Assembly: GCA_965240325.2 (NCBI GenBank)
Contig: OZ251239.1
Location: 496,001-560,000, forward strand
DNA length: 64,000 bases
Direction of reading: 5' to 3'
Source of the DNA: Rebecca billardiae RCC1528
Taxonomy: Eukaryota > Haptophyta
The notes under the pieces are model-generated. The model was not told where the DNA came from and did not search any database. It was given only the letters and a program-made list of their open reading frames with translations. The translations under genes and the position numbers were made by a program. Below are positions 54,652 to 63,659 of this stretch, in pieces. The stretch's first letter is position 1; every line of letters begins with the position of its first letter.

Positions 54652-56235
54652 ATGACAGCGCCCACCCTCCCCTCCGCGTGGCTTGCCGTGGCATGCTGCG
54701 TGTGCGGCGCGCGCGCGCAGTGGGGCGGCGCCAGGCTGGCCGCCCACCCTCCCCTCCGCGCGTACGGCCCGCGCCCGGCGTGGCCGCAGCCCGTCTTCGA
54801 GCCGCAGCGCAATGCGACCGCGTGGCAGCTCGATGTCCACGCGGAGATCAAGCAGGCGAGCAAGCTGTGGGCGCTTGCCGCGCGCAGCGGCGCGCCGCTG
54901 GGCGCGCCCGCGCGCATGCACTCGTACGCCGGCGGCGCCCAGCTGCCGCGCGTCGGCGTGGTGTGCATCGCGCGCGACGAGGGCGAACGCATCGCCGCCT
55001 GGGCGGCCTACTATTTGCACGTGCTGCGCGCGGCGCGCGTCTTCGTCTTCGACAATGGCGTGTCCGAGGCGGAGCGCGCGCCGATGCGCGCCGCGCTCGC
55101 GCCGTTCGCGCGCTCCGTCGCGTACGTCGAGTTCCCGCCGCGCGCGCACCCGCTCGGCCAGCTCGCCGCGTACAACTCTGAGCTCGTGCACTCAGATCGC
55201 AATCTCGACTGGCTGCTGTATCTCGACGTGGACGAGATCCTGGTGCTGCGCCACGCGGCGGTGCGCACGCTGCCGGCGCTGGCGGCGCTGCTCGAGCGCG
55301 CGCCGGGGAGACCGATCGTCGCCGCCGAGATCAACCACCGCTACGTCGGCAGGCAGCACGCCGGCGCAGCCGAGCCCGAGCTCGGCGACCGCGCGCGCGA
55401 CACGGCGGGCGCGATGCGCGCGCAGACGCGCCTCACGGACGAGAGCTTCTGCGACGTGCCCGGCACGTGGCGCCGATCTGGCGGCGCCGGCTCGCTGGCG
55501 GGCGCGATGGGGAACACGCAGGTGAAGACCCTCGCCCGGCGCGGCGCGCGGCTGATGGGCGTGCACAGGCTCGGAGGGCTCTCCGCTGCGCACGCCTGGC
55601 AGCTGCTGCTTCACGAGCGCGTGCCAGCCGCCTTCCTCCTGCCCAGGCGGCGCGGCTCGGCGCAGCCGCTGCCGCGCGTGGTGAGGCTCAGCGCGGGCGT
55701 GCGCGGGTGCGCGCCGGGCGCGGACGCGCGCGCCGCCGCGGGCGCGGACGCGCCGCCGGGCGCGCGCGCGGCCTGCTGCTGGCTCGACTTTACCCACGTG
55801 CATATCAACCACTACCACGCGACTAGCGCGGCGCAGGTCGAGCGAGTCTCGCGCCGCGGCTTTGCGCACGGCGGCCTGCGGTGCGACCGGCCGCTGGTGT
55901 GGAGCGACGCGGCCGGCCGCTGCGTCGACGCGGCCGTGGGCTCCGCGCAGCTCGCGCCGCGCGCGGCGGGCGCGTACGCCGTGCAAGCCGCCGCCGCCGC
56001 CGCCGGCAGCAGCGGCGAGTACAGGCACGCGATGGCGGAGGCGGTGGACCGAGCGGCCGCCGCCACGGAGGAGGACCGCTTCCTCGCGGACGAGCTCGCG
56101 GACGAGGTCGAGGCGTTTGCGCGCGCGTGCGCGCGGCGCTGCGACGACGACAGTGGCGGCGGCCGCGCCTCGCCGGCCGTGAGGGCTCGGTGCGCCCACC
56201 TCGAAAGATCGCACGCGCGCACGGGCGGGTGCTGA
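54652..56235 (+). CDS. GT92-like (DUF23) glycosyltransferase with signal peptide
   Basis: 527 residues, single exon. The ATG at 54652 opens a signal peptide (MTAPTLPSAWLAVACCVCGA). The GT-A domain starts near 100 with RVGVVCIARDEGERIAAWAA, followed by YYLHVLRAARVFVFDNG. The metal-binding motif is LLYLDVDEILVLRH at about residue 190. TQVKTLARRGARLMGVHRL and FTHVHINHYHATS follow, matching the C-terminal half of DUF23/GT92 enzymes. Members transfer galactose or related sugars to N-glycan cores or pectin-type galactans in the secretory pathway. The C-terminal ~100 residues are Ala/Glu-rich and probably helical. The sugar and acceptor are not deducible. Confidence 0.85.
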   Translation: MTAPTLPSAWLAVACCVCGARAQWGGARLAAHPPLRAYGPRPAWPQPVFEPQRNATAWQLDVHAEIKQASKLWALAARSGAPLGAPARMHSYAGGAQLPRVGVVCIARDEGERIAAWAAYYLHVLRAARVFVFDNGVSEAERAPMRAALAPFARSVAYVEFPPRAHPLGQLAAYNSELVHSDRNLDWLLYLDVDEILVLRHAAVRTLPALAALLERAPGRPIVAAEINHRYVGRQHAGAAEPELGDRARDTAGAMRAQTRLTDESFCDVPGTWRRSGGAGSLAGAMGNTQVKTLARRGARLMGVHRLGGLSAAHAWQLLLHERVPAAFLLPRRRGSAQPLPRVVRLSAGVRGCAPGADARAAAGADAPPGARAACCWLDFTHVHINHYHATSAAQVERVSRRGFAHGGLRCDRPLVWSDAAGRCVDAAVGSAQLAPRAAGAYAVQAAAAAAGSSGEYRHAMAEAVDRAAAATEEDRFLADELADEVEAFARACARRCDDDSGGGRASPAVRARCAHLERSHARTGGC

Positions 56236-57379
56236 CAATGATCATGGCGCCGGCGATATACATAGACGAATATATATCGCTAGTCTCAGTTTCTAGGCCA
56301 GATCCGCGCAGCAGATCATTTGTATCAAGCCCGGCAGTTTCTTCACGTGACAGCTCCTTATATTGCCCGCGATTGACCGCTGTCGTATCAGCCCGCTGGG
56401 CCGCTGGCACAGTCTGACCCTGTCATACTCTTAGTCTTACTTCGGACTGATATACTATATATATATAGTTATTATTATACTGCGCTAGTTACTAGTTCGG
56501 TTTCAACGCGCGGTCGACTGAGCCGGTCTGCATCCCGGTGGCGGTATACGGCACGTACTATACGACCGCGAGTCTCGTACTGATCAGTGATACTCGGTCC
56601 GGCGCGAGCGCGACGCGTCGTCGCGGATTGAACGGGGCGGATTAAGTGACGCCCCGCGTGACGGCGTCCATAACGTCAGTCCGATATACTGCTCGATCGC
56701 TACCTACGTATTTACTCAGCACTCACTCATGTCCGACTCTACTGCTTATCCGATGATCGCATATCACACTCTGTCACTCACGACACAGCAGTTATTCCGC
56801 ACGCAGCGACTGAGTGAGCGAGCTACAGCAGAGCCGTATCAGTTCGACACTTCGTCCGGGTTATTCAAGTCTACGTCCGAGTACCGAGTACTAGTATCAC
56901 CGACTACTAGCCGAAAGCAGGTAACTCGGTACTCATTAAAGTCAACGACTAGTTACAACTAGTATCGATATCGGGCCGCTCTAGAGTCTAGTGACTCTTT
57001 CCTCTTACGGCTGTAGCCCGTCGGTACTGACGCGCCCCGACTGAGTACTGCGACGCGGCACTTATATTAACTCATCACTGCTTATGTAAATATGCGACTT
57101 GCGAAATTACAGAATACTGCAGTCTCTAGTACTGCGAGTACGGTCATCCTGAGGCCCAGCTCGGCCGCCAGCTGATCATCATCAAGGTAGCCGGCGCTTT
57201 ATACGCGGTCGTCGACGCCGTACGACGCCATCCGCGCTCCGGCAGCACAGATCGGTGGCTACTGACTGCGGGCCTGGCCATGATCCGAGTCACTTTGCCC
57301 GCTTTGCCGCGTCGCCGGTCTGACGGGTCTGCTTGATATGATGACGATGCCGGGTGACACCACGAGCACGTCATCTTGG
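56236..57379. other. AT-richer intergenic block rich in ACTAG/CGAGTA words
   Basis: About 1.1 kb with clearly lower GC than the genes. 56440-57130 is dense in TAGT, ACTA, ACTAGT and GAGTAC words, and includes a (TA)n at ~56455. The only frame of note (56729-56962, 77 codons, plus) is Ser/Thr-rich with non-genic codon use. No RNA gene or inverted repeat identified. Confidence 0.55.
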
Positions 57380-58027
57380 TCACGCGCAGTACTCCATGCG
57401 CCCGTTTATGACGCGCTTCGAGCCGTACTGCGCGTTGGGCGTCTCCTCGATGGCGCGGTGTCGGCGCGCGGTCGGTGGCCGGTCCGCGTCGGAGACGGGG
57501 CCGTCGCCAAAAATGCCGCCCACAATCGACGAGCGGTTGGGGTCGCGCACCGTGCGTTGTGGCTCGGTCCTTGCGCTGGGCGTGCGCTCTGCGATGGGGA
57601 GCGCGGCGTCGTACGTCTCGAACGCGCCGCCGAGGATTGGGTTGGAGCGCGGCTGCCGCGGCGAGGCATCCAGGAATGCGGGCGGCGTCGGCAGCGGCGG
57701 CTCCATGTCGAAGGCGAGCTGCAGGGTGGACGCCTGCGCCGCGTGGTGCGCGTACGCGTGCCTCGGCACGGGTGCGGGCGCGGAAGGCTCCTCAGCCTGG
57801 TCCAGGAAGGAGAAAATCGACGAGGTGGCGTTGCGAGCAGCATACTCGCTCGCGCCCGTGCCCCTCTTCCCCATGCTCGTCACGGCCGGGGCCGGCGGCG
57901 GCACGTTCTCGCGCTCAGGCGGCGCGGCGGCGAAGGCAAAGTCGATCTGGGAGAGGCCACCTGTCGAGCTGCCGGCGCGGCGCTCGAGGTGGTGGTGCCG
58001 TGGGCGGTACGACGGCGACGCGTCCAT
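57380..58027 (-). CDS. Unrecognised small protein with repeated SSI-F / GG-F motifs
   Basis: 215 residues from the ATG at 58027 (MDASPSYRPRHHHLERRAGS). It is hydrophilic, rich in Pro, Ala, Ser and Arg, with no membrane span, so probably disordered. Short hydrophobic islands recur: LSQIDFAFAAAP, ARNATSSIFSFLDQAEEP, RSNPILGGAFETYD and DPNRSSIVGGIFGDGP. The pattern of a conserved small-residue/Phe island in a disordered chain recalls adaptor or microtubule-associated linear-motif proteins such as Jupiter/HN1, but similarity is too weak to name it. Codon bias supports a real gene. It is divergent from the four-TM protein (starts 187 bp apart). Confidence 0.6.
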   Translation of the reverse strand: MDASPSYRPRHHHLERRAGSSTGGLSQIDFAFAAAPPERENVPPPAPAVTSMGKRGTGASEYAARNATSSIFSFLDQAEEPSAPAPVPRHAYAHHAAQASTLQLAFDMEPPLPTPPAFLDASPRQPRSNPILGGAFETYDAALPIAERTPSARTEPQRTVRDPNRSSIVGGIFGDGPVSDADRPPTARRHRAIEETPNAQYGSKRVINGRMEYCA

Positions 58028-58214
58028 GCTCGTGGGCGCGGCGGGCGTTGATGGGCTGGGCGTCAGCCGAGGCGGATGGCTGCGCGAAAATTTGGACAGC
58101 GGCGGCCGGAGCGTTTCAGCAAGGGGAGTCGGAAATGCGAATCGAACCTGAATCCGTCGTCCGCCCCGCGCCGCCCTCGGTCGGTTCGGCAAGTGCTTGG
58201 ACGGGCGCTTCCCC

Positions 58215-58667
58215 ATGCTGGACACTCCCGCTCGCGCCTTTGGCTTCGCCGCGGCGGTGGCGACGGTGGTCGTCGGGCTCATCCACGCCTTCAACTCCTT
58301 CGTTGGCGAGACGAATAGCCTGCGCTGGTCGAGCGGCGGCTTCTTCGAGGAGGTGAACGCCTCGTGGCAGGAGAACTTCCTGCTCACGCCGTACGAGGTT
58401 GCGAAGCACTGGCAGCCGCTGCTGCTCGGACTGCTCGCGCTCGGGCAGCACATCGCGGTGGTGCATGTGTGGAAGGTCTACAACTCGTGGGGCGCGGGCG
58501 CCCTCTTCTACCTCGTGCTCGCATGCTTCGGCTGCTTTGGCTTCTCTGGGAACGCCGGGCTGATAGCCGGATGCATCAGCCTCGTCGCAAGCTTCCTCTC
58601 GCTTGCCATGGCATTCCTCGACCGCGAGGGCGCCTCGAAGGAGCTGAGGGAGCCGCTCTTCAAGTGA
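58215..58667 (+). CDS. Small four-TM membrane protein, unrecognised
   Basis: 150 residues from the ATG at 58215 (MLDTPARAFG). Four hydrophobic segments: about 8-28 (AFGFAAAVATVVVGLIHAF), 70-92 (WQPLLLGLLALGQHIAVVHV), 96-114 (GALFYLVLACFGCFGF) and 118-138 (AGLIAGCISLVASFLSLAMA). A polar loop with FVGETNSLRWSSGGFFEEVN lies between the first two. The C-terminus is charged (LDREGASKELREPLFK). The layout resembles small Golgi/endosomal tetraspan proteins (for example COPI-associated or Tvp18-like), but no diagnostic motif was seen. Confidence 0.65.
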   Translation: MLDTPARAFGFAAAVATVVVGLIHAFNSFVGETNSLRWSSGGFFEEVNASWQENFLLTPYEVAKHWQPLLLGLLALGQHIAVVHVWKVYNSWGAGALFYLVLACFGCFGFSGNAGLIAGCISLVASFLSLAMAFLDREGASKELREPLFK

Positions 58668-59147
58668 TTGCACGCCTCCTTTCATCATACCCCCATCCCA
58701 GTGATCGCGCCGCGCAAAGCACCGCGATGATTGCGGCCATGGCACGGAGTGCTGCTCAGCCAACCGCGGATGGCTCGGTCGGCTGAGCCCAGCGCGACCC
58801 GGCGCCGACCCGCACGGCCGCAGACACCCTCGGATGTTTTGCAGCGAGCGCCTCAGCCCTCAGCCCATCTCGCCGAAGTCTCTGTCATCGATGACTCGTC
58901 GCCCCTGCCCATGATCAAACACCGGGGGCGCTGACCGCGTCGTGCTTCTCTAGTCAAAGCGCCGGTGCCCGGGGCCGGTACGGGCGGGCGGGCCCCGGTG
59001 GGCGTCGACGCGAGCGGGCGGACGCGAGAGTTTTATTCATCGCGTGAGTTTTTAGCCGAAATATAAATAAGCTGCTAGCGTCGCTCTTTGCTCGCGGCGG
59101 CGTCGGTGGCTGGCTCCGCCGTCCGCGAGCCGTATCACTATCATCAG
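58668..59147. other. Intergenic, left flank of foldback element
   Basis: 3' flank of the four-TM gene. No gene seen. It ends in ATCAG (59143-59147), the left copy of the probable target-site duplication of the foldback element. Confidence 0.6.
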
Positions 59148-60258
59148 GCAAGGGAGTCAAGGGTGCCCGCGCCCCAGTGGCGCGCTCGCCGGATGTTGGG
59201 ATACACCTTTTTGCCCGCGGCCTGCGGCGGGCGGCGGCGAGGGCGTGCTCCGCTGGCGGGGCGAGCGCACGGGGCACGGCGCTGCGGGCGCGGATGTGCC
59301 CGCGAAGCCGGCGCGTGCAGACGGGCTGTTGCGGGAGAGTATTCGGCGCCCTCCTGCGCCGCGCGACTTGCGCCACGCCTCTTTCGCCTCGGCTCAGAGC
59401 AGCGCGCACGCTCGCGCCGCCTCAAGGCCAGCCTTGCCGCGCCGCAGCCGGCCGCGCGCGCGCCGTGCGCGGCGCGGTCGGGAAGGAACGGGCGCTGCTG
59501 CCGGGCGAGATGGCAAACGCATGTGCGCACGCCATGCCGCCCCGCGGCGCCGCGAAAGAGCACGAGAACGGATCCGCACAGCTGTTGACGAGTGCTGATC
59601 ACTTGTCGTGCACGAAGCCAGACCTGAGCTCGCAGAAGATGATGAAAGAGCATCAGCGCGAGGAAAGCGTCGCACCCAGCACTTCTACATGAACACGCGG
59701 TGATGAACATGCATGTAAGAGTAGCCCGCGTGCCCGTCTGGCACTATTCTGTGTCTCAATGATCGTCCCAACAAGGGTCACGACCGCGCAGCCGTGCACA
59801 CCATTTGTGACAAGTCGAAGAGGCATGCAAACAGACCGACGACACGCTCATCAAGGCGCCGCGGGGCGGCATGGCGTGCGCATATGCCTTTGCCATCTCG
59901 CCCGGCAGCAGCGCCCGTTCCTTCCCGACCGCGCCGCGCACGGCGCGCGCGCGGCCGGCTGCGGCGCGGCAAGGCTGGCCTTGAGGCGGCGCGTGCGTGC
60001 GCGCTGCTCTGAGCCGAGGCGAAAGAGGCGTGGCGCAAGTCGCGCGGCGCAGGAGGGCGCCGAATACTCTCCCGCAACAGCCCGTCTGCACGCGCCGGCT
60101 TCGCGGGCACATCCGCGCCCGCAGCGCCGTGCCCCGTGCGCTCGCCCCGCCAGCGGAGCACGCCCTCGCCGCCGCCCGCCGCAGGCCGCGGGCAAAAAGG
60201 TGTATCCCAACATCCGGCGAGCGCGCCACTGGGGCGCGGGCACCCTTGACTCCCTTGC
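59148..60258. mobile_element. Foldback-type element: two 404-bp inverted arms, 5-bp target-site duplication
   Basis: The left arm 59148-59551 and right arm 59855-60258 are inverted copies differing at only a few sites (for example AACGCATGTGCG versus AAGGCATATGCG near the inner end). A 303-bp unique spacer (59552-59854) separates them. Termini begin GCAAGGGAGTCAAGGG. ATCAG occurs directly outside both ends (59143-59147 and 60259-60263), a 5-bp target-site duplication. The element carries no transposase, so it would depend on an autonomous relative. A transcript through it would fold into a ~400-bp double-stranded hairpin. Confidence 0.85.
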
Positions 60259-60617
60259 ATCAGGAGACGTCCGACTCCGCGTCGGCAGCGGTCCGGTCTG
60301 ACCGGTGCGTGCGCCGGCTGATCGGACACGGTGATGCTATCAGTAATGAGAGACGGCTACGATACGACAAAAACACGCGGACTCGTGCTGATCCCAACGT
60401 GCGCGACAGACAGTAGACGACGTCGGCCGGCGTCCCAATCCGCCGCGCCCGATCGGCGGGACCGACGGTCCGCGTGCGGTGACTCCCTGATCCGCGGGCA
60501 GGTGCTCGGTGGGCCCAGACCCCAGAGGCATGACCGGCTGGCTCGCGGACGAGCATCGACGAGGCGGCGCGGCGCGCCACTGGCGACGCACCGCGCCTCG
60601 CCTGCGCGGCGGTGCAC
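60259..60617. other. Intergenic, right flank of foldback element
   Basis: Starts with ATCAG, the right target-site copy. The remainder is 3' flank of the plastid-protein gene. No gene seen. Confidence 0.6.
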
Positions 60618-61183
60618 TTAATCCTCGAAGATGCTCAGGTGGTCCTTGCCGATTGGGTCCATTGAGTAGCCCGTCGGCTCCGGGAGTGCGGGGTAGTCGT
60701 TCCCTGAGGAGCTGCGCGAGAAGATGCGCACCGCATCCTTCACGACGGCGTCGATGCCCTCGCGATCCTCCTGCTTCGATGCCCGCGCGTTCATCGCCTC
60801 GAGCTTGCCGAGCGTGATCAGCGTGTACGTAAGCTCCTTCTGCAGATCGTACCGGCTGCGCGGCGGCGGTAGCAGGGGGCAGGCGGCGCGGAGAGGCGCG
60901 GCGAGCGGGGGGTGGAGGTGAGAGCGAGGTCGCGGGCGCGCGCATGCCACGGCGCATGCGCTCGCGCGGCGGCACGCGCGCGCGTGGGCACGCACCGCTG
61001 GTTGAGGTTGGCGATCAGAGTGTTAATCTCGCCGACCGAGCAGCCAGTCGCAAGGCAGGCCTCGCCCTGCGCGACGAGCGCGTCCTCCTCAGCGCCCATG
61101 CGCACCGCAGCCCGCGACACGACCGCGCGGTGCGCAAGCGGCGACACGTAGGCGCTGGCGGCGAGGAGGGCAAGGGCAATCAT
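60618..61183 (-). CDS. Small plastid-targeted protein, conserved-looking, unknown function (2 exons)
   Basis: Exons 61183-60996 and 60855-60618 give 141 residues. From the ATG at 61183 the N-terminus is a signal peptide (MIALALLAASAYVSP) followed by a basic, hydroxylated stretch ending AAVRMGAEEDA. This is the bipartite targeting arrangement of nuclear-encoded proteins of secondary plastids. An in-frame ATG at 61276 would bury the signal peptide. The mature part is helical: GCSVGEINTLIANLNQR joined across the intron to RYDLQKELTYTLITLGKLEA, then GIDAVVKDAVRIFSRS and an acidic C-terminus. The family is not named with confidence. The intron (60856-60995, 140 bp) has a GTGCGT donor and a GCGCAG acceptor. 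It is divergent from WDR89. Confidence 0.75.
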
Positions 61184-61531
61184 CGTGACTGCGGTAGTTA
61201 GCGGCACGCGGCGGGAGCAGGCGGCGCTGGCTCGTCGAGACGAGGCGAGCGAGGGCCCGGCGCAAAAACCAATCATGACCTACACGATTTCGTCACAGCT
61301 GCGTCGACCCCCGGCTGGCCATCTCGCTGCCTTCGAGTAGTATCTCCCTCGCCTTCATAAGTGCTCATATAGGCTGCCCAGGACCGCGGTACCTATGCAC
61401 AACGGCCCTGCAGCCTTGCTAATGAAGGTGCTTACCCGCCCCGCCGGACTTGAATGAGTTGGCCGCGTGGCTCTCCTCGTCACCGGACTCGTTGGCCCCG
61501 TTCGCTCGACGACACCCGCGCGGTGCCCACC
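61184..61531. promoter_or_regulatory. 348-bp divergent promoter region
   Basis: Lies between the starts of the plastid-protein gene (minus) and WDR89 (plus), so it should contain both promoters. No TATA-like or repeated motif stands out. Confidence 0.4.
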
Positions 61532-63076
61532 ATGGCGCTCGCGCCCGTCGCGCCTATCGCGAGCGCGGCGCTCGGGCGCGATGACGAGTACTTCATCGAG
61601 ATGGACTGCGACGATGATGCGGCCGCCGGCCGCGTCGCCCTGGCGGACACCTCCTTCCACCTCTACCTCTACGACCGCGCCTCGCTGCGGCTGCTCGTGC
61701 ATGCGGCGCGCGCGCACGCAGAGCGCATCCGCGCGGTGCGCCTCCGCGCGCTGGCGCACGGGCCCGCCGCCGCGCTGCTCTCCGCGTCGGACGACGGGCG
61801 CGTGCGCGTGTGGGACCCCGCGCAGGGCCTGCACCGCCCCGCGCTCGAGCTCGCCGCGCCCGACGTGCCCGCGCCCGCCGCGGACGACGAGCGCGAGGGC
61901 GGACACGAGCTGCTCGCGCTCGACGTTGACGGCTCGGGCACGGTGGTCGCCGCGGGCGGCGAGGCGCGCGTGCTGCTCTGGGACGTGCGCGCGCCGCAGC
62001 GCGTGCTCCGCGCGTACACCGAGGTGCACACCGAGGCGTGCACCAGCGTCGCCTTCCACGGCGGCGACCGCCGGGCGCTGCTAAGCGGCTCGGTGGACGG
62101 CCTGCTCTGCGTGCTCGACACCGAGCGCGAGCCGAGCGACGACGAGCTGGTGCGCAGCGTGTGCAACCCGGGCGACGCGGTCGTCCGCGCCGGCTCGTTC
62201 GACGGCTGGCCCCCCGCGCACACCAGCGCGCACGCGTACTGTGTAAGTGGCACGGAGGTGGTGAGTGCCTGGGACCTGAGCAGCGGGCTTCGCCGCGCCG
62301 AGTGGGCCAACCTAAGCCGCTCGGCGCTGCAGCTGCTCGCCGAGGCGGAGGAGCCCGGCGCGGGCGCGCCGCGCGCGCACGGGCCCGCCGCCGACTACAT
62401 CGTCGACTGCGTCCACGACGCGCGCGCGAGCGCGCCGCTCGTCATCGTCGCCGGCACGCACGGCGGCGAGCTGCGGCTGCTTGCGGGCGGTGCGGCGGGC
62501 GGCGAGGCGCGAGCGCTCGGCCGGCTCGGGCTGGGCGGCGCCGAGCCTGCGAACGGGCACGGCGCGAGCGTGCGCGCGTGCGCGTGGGTGCCCGCCGCCG
62601 CGCGGCTGCTCACCGCGGCCGAGGACGGGCGGCTGTGCTGCTGGCGAGGCGACGAGCTGCTGGCCGAACCGCCGGGCGCGGAGGAGGCGGCGGAGGCGGC
62701 GGAGGGCGCGGAGGGCGCGCCGGCCGCGCGTGCGACCGGCGCGGCCGACGCTGGTAGGGCGGAGCGCGCTGCGGAGCACCACGCCGACGCCGAAGCCGAC
62801 GCCGACGTGGAGCACGCCGGCCGCCGGCGCGCGGCCGGGGCGCGGCAGCTGCCCACCGCTCGGCAGCGCGCGGCGCGCAGCGCGCTGCGCGCCTCCGCCC
62901 GCGGACCCAAGCTCTCGCGCGCCGCCGCGCTCGCACTGCTCGCCGAGTGCCGCCCCGCGCACGTGCGCGCGGTGACGCACGAGCGCTACGGCGCGCGCAC
63001 GCACTGGCTCGGCCGCGTGCGCGCGCTGGCCACGCGCCACCGCCGCCGAGCGGACGCGCTCTTCGACGGGCTCTGA
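61532..63076 (+). CDS. WDR89: WD-repeat protein, WDR89-like
   Basis: 514 residues from the ATG at 61532, single exon; animal WDR89 is ~390. WD blades are visible as SASDDGRVRVWDPAQG, AGGEARVLLWDVRAPQR, SGSVDGLLCVLDTER, EVVSAWDLSSGLRR, and the late HGASVRACAWVPAAARLLTA with EDGRLCCWRGDELL. VHTEACTSVAFHGGDRRALL and ADYIVDCVHDARASAPLVIV match the WDR89 order. The C-terminal ~130 residues are an Ala/Glu- and Arg-rich extension ending in a basic helical region. WDR89 is a poorly studied seven-blade propeller, presumably a protein-interaction scaffold. Confidence 0.8.
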   Translation: MALAPVAPIASAALGRDDEYFIEMDCDDDAAAGRVALADTSFHLYLYDRASLRLLVHAARAHAERIRAVRLRALAHGPAAALLSASDDGRVRVWDPAQGLHRPALELAAPDVPAPAADDEREGGHELLALDVDGSGTVVAAGGEARVLLWDVRAPQRVLRAYTEVHTEACTSVAFHGGDRRALLSGSVDGLLCVLDTEREPSDDELVRSVCNPGDAVVRAGSFDGWPPAHTSAHAYCVSGTEVVSAWDLSSGLRRAEWANLSRSALQLLAEAEEPGAGAPRAHGPAADYIVDCVHDARASAPLVIVAGTHGGELRLLAGGAAGGEARALGRLGLGGAEPANGHGASVRACAWVPAAARLLTAAEDGRLCCWRGDELLAEPPGAEEAAEAAEGAEGAPAARATGAADAGRAERAAEHHADAEADADVEHAGRRRAAGARQLPTARQRAARSALRASARGPKLSRAAALALLAECRPAHVRAVTHERYGARTHWLGRVRALATRHRRRADALFDGL

Positions 63077-63659
63077 TCTGCGCCGTCCGCGCCGACCAAT
63101 CACGTCCGGGCACTGACTGGGCAGGCTGCGTGCGCTCACATTGAGCATACCGGTCCGACGCCATTAAGTGTGGCTCAGTCGCAGCATGCGCACTCTCATG
63201 CCTCAGTGATCCAACGCCAACGGCAGTCCGGTGCTGCGGGCTGGCGGCCTGTAACGCTTCAGACTCATGTCATGGCCAGATCAAGCCGATTGGGTACTCA
63301 TTCGATCTATATGATCATGCGTTATGATGACAACTGGAACTGTATTTTACCCGCCAATTTTGAATACAATGATGATGATATACGTAGTTATTCTTACTTG
63401 CACGCCCATACGCATATATATATATGTATAATATATGCTACTGTTGGAACCCTGACGTGCTCTCCTATTTCGTCATAAAGCTTCTGATGTATTTGACCCA
63501 TGGCGTTTTCCAATAGTATCGATTACAAGTGCCGTTGGACCTAGTCGGTGGAACCGGCGGGAGATGCTGATCTTGCATGGGAACCCTGAAAGAATATACC
63601 GATCTCACGGCTCACCACCGCAACTGTACCCGCACCGACGCTCGTGTTGCCGCAGCGCG
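63077..63659. other. Intergenic, AT-rich centre
   Basis: 63280-63480 is AT-rich with a (TA)n run at ~63414-63425. It contains only a short frame without gene-like composition. Presumed promoter of the nucleoside hydrolase gene. Confidence 0.55.

Noticed and set aside
56729-56962. 77-codon Ser/Thr-rich plus-strand frame
   Set aside because: Lies in AT-richer intergenic DNA with codon use unlike any gene here; no motif.
59177-60229. Pair of 'identical proteins' on opposite strands near 59.2 and 60.2 kb
   Set aside because: They are chance open frames in the two arms of the foldback element, Arg/Ala-rich and without start-codon or domain support.
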